In this document: piece by piece, positions 60,471 to 64,000 of the stretch
Numbering within the stretch: position 1 is the stretch's first letter
Layout: each line of letters opens with the position of its first letter
NCBI RefSeq assembly: GCF_014132155.1
Contig: NZ_BLJQ01000005.1
Span: 124,001-188,000 of the forward strand
DNA length: 64,000 nt
Direction: 5' to 3'
DNA from: Gluconobacter sp. Gdi
Lineage (GTDB): Bacteria > Pseudomonadota > Alphaproteobacteria > Acetobacterales > Acetobacteraceae
Notes under the pieces: generated by a model
Told to the model about the DNA's origin: nothing
Database searches by the model: none
Seen by the model: the letters and a program-made list of their open reading frames with translations, nothing else
Made by a program: the position numbers and the translations under genes

Positions 60471-61234
60471 GGCTTTGGCGCACCATTCGAGAAGACATCG
60501 CCTGTGGTGCGGGCCTGCTGACCCGCCTTCCCTTGGGATGGCTGCGCGTCAGCGGACAGGACTGGTCTCTGGCGCGGTCTGTCTGGTGCTGGCCCCTAAT
60601 TGGGGCGCTTGTCGGTATTCTCAGCGCATCAATGTTCTTGCTGCTGAGCGCCTTGAGTGTTCCCCCTCTGGTAGCGGCAGCCTGGAGCGTCGGCCTACAA
60701 GTTCTCTTAACCGGAGGCCTGCACGAAGACGGACTGGCGGATATGGCGGACGGATGTGGTGGCGGCCATACTCCTGAGAAGCGCCTGACCATCATGCGCG
60801 ATAGTCGTATCGGCAGCTATGGTGCGCTGGCTCTGGGCATCAGCTTGATTATCCGCATTACGACATTAGCAGCGCTGCCTAATGCAATGATCTTGCCGGC
60901 AATGGCTGTCACGGGAGCGCTCTCCCGCGCAGTACTCCCACTCCTGACGTTCATCACAAAGCCTGCGCGTGACAACGGGCTGGCAAAGCAGCTCTCCAGT
61001 CTGACGCGGGATCAGCTGCTGGGCACGTTGTTTTCCGGCTTTTGCGTGACAGTGATTTGCCTTCCCGCACAACTGGGCCTCCAAACTCTTCTTGCCGTAC
61101 TATGCACAATGCTTGGAGTTCGCGCCGTCGCCCGAAAACTGCTCGGCGGATATACAGGAGACGTGCTGGGAGCAACGGCCAGTTTTGCCGAGTGCGTTCT
61201 CCTGACAGTGCTGGCCTCAGCATGGAAAAGTTGA
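60467..61234 (+). CDS. cobS: Adenosylcobinamide-GDP ribazoletransferase (CobV/CobS)
   Basis: A 255-residue membrane enzyme that joins adenosylcobinamide-GDP and alpha-ribazole (phosphate) in the final assembly. LLTRLPLGWL, WPLIGALVG, the metal-binding LHEDGLADMADGCGGGHTPEKRLTIMRDSRIGSYGALAL block and LLGGYTGDVLGATASFAECVLL fit the family. The stop codon lies inside a TTGACA hexamer that looks like the -35 of the next transcription unit. Confidence 0.93.
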   Translation: MRLWRTIREDIACGAGLLTRLPLGWLRVSGQDWSLARSVWCWPLIGALVGILSASMFLLLSALSVPPLVAAAWSVGLQVLLTGGLHEDGLADMADGCGGGHTPEKRLTIMRDSRIGSYGALALGISLIIRITTLAALPNAMILPAMAVTGALSRAVLPLLTFITKPARDNGLAKQLSSLTRDQLLGTLFSGFCVTVICLPAQLGLQTLLAVLCTMLGVRAVARKLLGGYTGDVLGATASFAECVLLTVLASAWKS

Positions 61235-61258
61235 CACTTTCTCACGAAACGCTACATC
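61231..61258 (+). promoter_or_regulatory. Candidate promoter of cbtBA
   Basis: TTGACA (61231-61236) and TACATC (61253-61258) are 16 bases apart and precede the divergent cobalamin riboswitch. The -35 contains the TGA stop of cobS. Confidence 0.45.
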
Positions 61259-61261
61259 CTC

Positions 61262-61362
61262 TCTCCTAGCGGAAGCAGGGAGAAGCCGGTGCAAATCCGG
61301 TGCGGTCGCGCCACTGTAATGCTCGTGAAATCACGTTGCGAAGCCAGACCTCCTTTATCAAT
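61262..61362 (+). promoter_or_regulatory. Divergent cobalamin riboswitch upstream of cbtB
   Basis: The leader contains AGCAGGGAGAAGCCGGTGCA, AATCCGGTGCGGTCGCG and CCACTGTAATG, matching the core of cobalamin riboswitches of alphaproteobacterial cobalt-transport genes. The expected B12 box near the end is degenerate (GAAGCCAGACCTCC, lacking the GGAGA piece) and the element is shorter than the other two. It lies 40 bases before cbtB. Confidence 0.75.
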
Positions 61363-61400
61363 TTTCCACCGCAGAACGCGCTTTTCCAGCGGAGCCTATT

Positions 61401-61625
61401 ATGAGCCAGAGCCTTTCCCCGTCCCACCTGCCCGCCAGCATCACCGCACCGGTTGCGCTACCGATCCGCGCGCTCCTTCCATGGGCTGCCTTTACGGTCG
61501 TGCTCAGCCTTCTGCTGCTTTATTTTGTTGGTGCAGAACAAGGCGCGACGTCTCTGATTTCAGGGCATGCGGTCCATGAATTTGTTCATGATGGGCGCCA
61601 TCTGCTCGGCTTCCCCTGCCACTAA
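61401..61625 (+). CDS. cbtB: CbtB, cobalt transporter subunit
   Basis: A 74-residue single-pass membrane protein. One helix (LLPWAAFTVVLSLLLLYFVG) is followed by a His-rich tail HAVHEFVHDGRHLLGFPCH, the CbtB signature thought to bind cobalt. GGAG precedes the ATG by six bases. The pair with CbtA is a known B12-regulated cobalt uptake system predicted from genome context. Confidence 0.92.
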   Translation: MSQSLSPSHLPASITAPVALPIRALLPWAAFTVVLSLLLLYFVGAEQGATSLISGHAVHEFVHDGRHLLGFPCH

Positions 61626-61640
61626 ACGCAGCATAGTTTT

Positions 61641-62378
61641 ATGACAGGTCGTCTTTTGAGCCGCGGCATGATTGCCGGGATTGCTGCCGCATTGCTTGCA
61701 TTCGTGTTTGCGCGTTTTTTTGGAGAGCCGCAGGTTAATCTTGCGATTGCATTCGAGAGCGCGAAAGACCTCGCTGCTGGTGAGCCGCCTGAACCGGAAA
61801 TTATCAGCCGAGACATACAGGCGTCTTTCGGGCTTCTCACCGCTGCCATTATGTATGGTGCGGCTTACGGCGGCATTTTCGCGACTATTTTTGCTTTTGC
61901 GTACGGTCGCGTAGGCCGCTTTTCGCCGCGAGCCTTATCTGCACTTCTGGCAGCCGCAGCATTCGTTGTGTTCGTGCTGGTGCCGGACCTGAAATATCCT
62001 CCCAATCCCCCTGCCGTTGGCCTTCCATCCACCATCGGCCTAAGAACCGGCGCCTATTTCGGTATGATCGCTCTCTCGCTTTGCGCGGCAGCGGCATCCT
62101 ATATGGTCAGCCGACCACTCATCCGGCGCCTGGGCCACTGGAACGGTGTGCTAGCCTCTCTCGGTGTCTTCATCATTTTGGTGGCCGCCGTACAAGCCGG
62201 TATGCCTGATATCAATGAAGTTCCAACAGATTTCCCGGCAACAGTGCTCTGGCGTTTCCGCGAGGCAGCCTTGGGGATGCAGATCGTTCTGTGGGCTACG
62301 ATCGGACTGCTCTTCGGGCCTCTGGCATCCCGTGTCCTGACGGTGGGCGCTGACAAACCTTTTGTACGCAACGGATAA
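61641..62378 (+). CDS. cbtA: CbtA, cobalt transporter subunit
   Basis: A 245-residue inner-membrane protein with about six helices: a first helix LLSRGMIAGIAAALLAFVFARFFGEP, then a loop with FESAKD, a second helix region AIMYGAAYGGIFATIFAFAYG and VPDLKYPPNPPAVG before further helices. These are typical of CbtA. It follows cbtB by 15 bases and probably forms the cobalt channel that supplies CobN. Confidence 0.9.
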   Translation: MTGRLLSRGMIAGIAAALLAFVFARFFGEPQVNLAIAFESAKDLAAGEPPEPEIISRDIQASFGLLTAAIMYGAAYGGIFATIFAFAYGRVGRFSPRALSALLAAAAFVVFVLVPDLKYPPNPPAVGLPSTIGLRTGAYFGMIALSLCAAAASYMVSRPLIRRLGHWNGVLASLGVFIILVAAVQAGMPDINEVPTDFPATVLWRFREAALGMQIVLWATIGLLFGPLASRVLTVGADKPFVRNG

Positions 62379-62381
62379 ACC

Positions 62382-63020
62382 ATGACGGTACCAGCCTTTT
62401 CAGACGATTTCAGAAAAGATCTGGAGCGCCTTTTCACATGGCGTCGGGATGCGCGACATTTCCAACGGAATCCTCTGCCCGTATCAGTGCTCGATGATCT
62501 CCTGCATGCATCGACCCTGGCGCCTTCCGTTGGTTTGAGTGAGCCATGGCGCTTCGTGCTCGTTGAAAACCCAGAGCGAAAAGCCGCCGTTCGGAAGAGC
62601 TTTGAAACCTGTAACCGGGAAGCCCTTCAGGGATATGAAGGCGAACAAGCAGCATCCTATGCGATGCTCAAACTGGCCGGATTAGATGATGCCCCGCATC
62701 ATGTCGCGGTCTTCTGCGAAACATTCCCGGATCAAGGGCATGGTCTTGGACGTGCGACCATGCCGGAAACAACGACCTGGTCCGCTGTGATGGCTATCCA
62801 TACGTTTTGGCTGGCTGCAACGGCGGCAGGTGTTGGGCTGGGCTGGGTCTCCATTCTTGAGCCCGAGCACGTGTCAGACCTCCTCGATGCCGAGCCGGGA
62901 TGGAACCTTATCGCGTATCTTTGCATCGGATATCCTGCAGCCCATGCCAAAACGCCAGAACTGGAGCGCATGGGCTGGGAAACAAGAAACCCGGACCGAC
63001 GTGAGTGGATCAAACGCTGA
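62382..63020 (+). CDS. bluB: 5,6-dimethylbenzimidazole synthase (BluB)
   Basis: A 212-residue nitroreductase-fold enzyme that fragments FMNH2 with oxygen to give the lower ligand of B12. TWRRDARHFQRNPLP, STLAPSVGLSEPWRFVLVE, the AVMAIHTFWLAATAAGVGLGWVSIL helix and IAYLCIGYP are conserved BluB blocks. It lies three bases after cbtA, so it belongs to the cbtBA-bluB operon. Its end overlaps the convergent phosphatase gene by 11 bases. Confidence 0.94.
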   Translation: MTVPAFSDDFRKDLERLFTWRRDARHFQRNPLPVSVLDDLLHASTLAPSVGLSEPWRFVLVENPERKAAVRKSFETCNREALQGYEGEQAASYAMLKLAGLDDAPHHVAVFCETFPDQGHGLGRATMPETTTWSAVMAIHTFWLAATAAGVGLGWVSILEPEHVSDLLDAEPGWNLIAYLCIGYPAAHAKTPELERMGWETRNPDRREWIKR

Positions 63021-63561
63021 CGTAATGGAGCCTGCTGCTGCCCTGCGGCATTGAAGGTGCTAGCAGGTTGGCCCTCTCTCCTTTGGCAAGCCCATCAAGG
63101 AGACGAAGCGGGCCGCCGTGCGAAATGACTAACGCAGCCTTTCCGGCCTGAACGAGGTCTACCCAGAAAGACTGCACACGTTCCTGTAGCGCTCGGCCAC
63201 TTTCACCCTTGGGGGGAGAAAACCCTTCAGGATCTTCGGCCCAGCTATCGAGAGCCACACGCGGCACAACATTCCAGGATAGCCCTTCCCACTGGCCAAA
63301 ATTTAGTTCCAGTAACCGGTCATCCAAACGCAGCGGCCACCCGGTCTGTGCCTCAAGTCTTCGCGCGACAGACAGACACCGGGCCGATGGTGACGTGTAG
63401 ATAACGGAACAGCCGGCGCCCCTTGCAAGGGTCAGCAGACCAGCGGCCTGGGCCTCCCACCCCGCTCTGAGTTCCATTTCCTGTCGCCCGTAACAAAGGC
63501 CTTCACTTCCCTCAACGGGAGGATGGCGGGACAGGAGAACCGGAATGGTAAGAGTGGTCAT
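63010..63561 (-). CDS. Histidine phosphatase, probable alpha-ribazole phosphatase (CobC-like)
   Basis: A 183-residue histidine phosphatase. The active-site strand is LLSRHPPVEG (RHP in place of the usual RHG or RHA), then LELNFGQWEGLSW and the second catalytic His in VISHGGPLRLL. Next to bluB and cobT/cobS it most likely removes phosphate from alpha-ribazole 5'-phosphate or adenosylcobalamin 5'-phosphate. ATG 63561 is chosen; the TTG at 63597 is likely part of a promoter. Its neighbour in function at 40006-40587 has lost these residues. Confidence 0.85.
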   Translation of the reverse strand: MTTLTIPVLLSRHPPVEGSEGLCYGRQEMELRAGWEAQAAGLLTLARGAGCSVIYTSPSARCLSVARRLEAQTGWPLRLDDRLLELNFGQWEGLSWNVVPRVALDSWAEDPEGFSPPKGESGRALQERVQSFWVDLVQAGKAALVISHGGPLRLLDGLAKGERANLLAPSMPQGSSRLHYVSV

Positions 63562-63697
63562 TAATCGTAGATGGGGGTGCCACGCGTTTTCCGTCAACCA
63601 GCCAGTCCGATGATTTTATGCCATTTCCTGATCAGCAATACGATGTGTAAGGTGTGCCTCATCTCGTCAGACACGCGTTATGACAAAGACTGAGGAC

Positions 63698-64000
63698 ATG
63701 ATGCACAAACCTTCCCTTCGAAACCGGCTGAAATTGGCGACCGCTCTTGCCGCTTTCGCCATAGCTCCGCTCGCGACCGGCATTTCCGGAGCCTATGCAG
63801 CGTCTGACGCAGGCGCCTCCGGCCCTATCGACCCGGCTCGGATGTCGGAGACAATGCGGGTTCTGTCATCGGACTCATTTGAGGGACGTGCCCCTGGCAC
63901 CCCAGGTGAGGCCGTCACGGTCAAGTGGCTGATTGATCAGTATCAGAAGCTTGGACTGGAACCTGGCGGCGAAAATGGTGGATGGACGCAGAATGTCCCC
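63698..64000 (+). CDS. N-terminal part of a secreted M28/M20-type peptidase (partial)
   Basis: The frame runs open to the window end (101 codons). A signal peptide (LATALAAFAIAPLATGISGAYA) is followed by MSETMRVLSSDSFEGRAPGTPGE and WLIDQYQKLGLEPGG, as in M28-family zinc aminopeptidases, where the catalytic domain comes later. GAGG just before the double ATG (63698/63701) supports this start; an ATG at 63680 would add six residues. Confidence 0.75.
   Translation, partial: MMHKPSLRNRLKLATALAAFAIAPLATGISGAYAASDAGASGPIDPARMSETMRVLSSDSFEGRAPGTPGEAVTVKWLIDQYQKLGLEPGGENGGWTQNVP

Noticed and set aside
1-64000. Mobile elements, CRISPR arrays, tRNA or rRNA genes
   Set aside because: No transposase or integrase frames, no regularly spaced repeats and no cloverleaf or rRNA-like stretches were noticed by reading; a dedicated scan could still find something small.

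Overview
The window looks like chromosomal DNA of an acetic acid bacterium (Acetobacteraceae, Alphaproteobacteria). The reasons are a GntP gluconate permease joined to a gluconate 5-dehydrogenase-like SDR, a periplasmic glucose/sorbosone-type dehydrogenase, several large TonB-dependent receptors, and a complete-looking alphaproteobacterial late cobalamin cluster. Gluconobacter or a close relative is plausible, but the genus is not proven by the sequence. No rRNA, tRNA, CRISPR array, insertion sequence or prophage gene was seen. Genes are tightly packed, with many 4-bp start/stop overlaps.

Layout. 1-5.3 kb: the tail of a membrane transporter, an outer-membrane beta-barrel porin, a DeoR regulator (apparently with an ATT start) overlapping a Bcr/CflA-type exporter, and a Tat-exported PhoD phosphatase. 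5.4-9.7 kb: a FecI/FecR/FecA-type surface-signalling set. 9.7-22.5 kb: an accessory module made of a TonB-dependent receptor divergent from an LLM flavin monooxygenase, a five-gene peptide-type ABC importer, a P1 (DmpA-like) peptidase, an alpha/beta hydrolase and a TTC38-like TPR protein, facing a second LLM monooxygenase. A 25-bp perfect inverted repeat lies in the divergent promoter region. This is the best candidate for an undescribed uptake-and-degradation system. 22.9-25.1 kb: gluconate permease and gluconate 5-dehydrogenase. 25.1-30.3 kb: a corrinoid uptake operon (TonB receptor, ATPase, binding protein, permease) behind a cobalamin riboswitch. 30.5-40 kb: an FAH-family protein, a TonB siderophore receptor with a Fur-box-like site, a small membrane protein, a CYTH/CHAD protein with an alpha-glucan phosphorylase, an aldose dehydrogenase, and two unlisted 39-residue membrane peptides.

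40.0-63.6 kb is the cobalamin region: cobC (decarboxylase), cbiB, cobQ, cobO, cobB, cbiD, cobM, cobE, cobL, cobK, cobJ, cobI, cobH, cobG, cobN, cobW, DUF1636, cobP, cobU (nicotinate-nucleotide:DMB phosphoribosyltransferase), cobV, cbtB, cbtA, bluB and an alpha-ribazole phosphatase. Together they make corrin by the oxygen-dependent route (CobG, CobN), except that C-1 methylation is represented by CbiD and not by CobF. They also cover cobalt entry (CbtAB), lower-ligand synthesis (BluB) and nucleotide-loop assembly. Two more cobalamin riboswitches, one canonical before the DUF1636-cobW-cobN-cobGHIJ operon and one divergent before cbtBA, give feedback control. The window closes inside a secreted M28-like peptidase gene.
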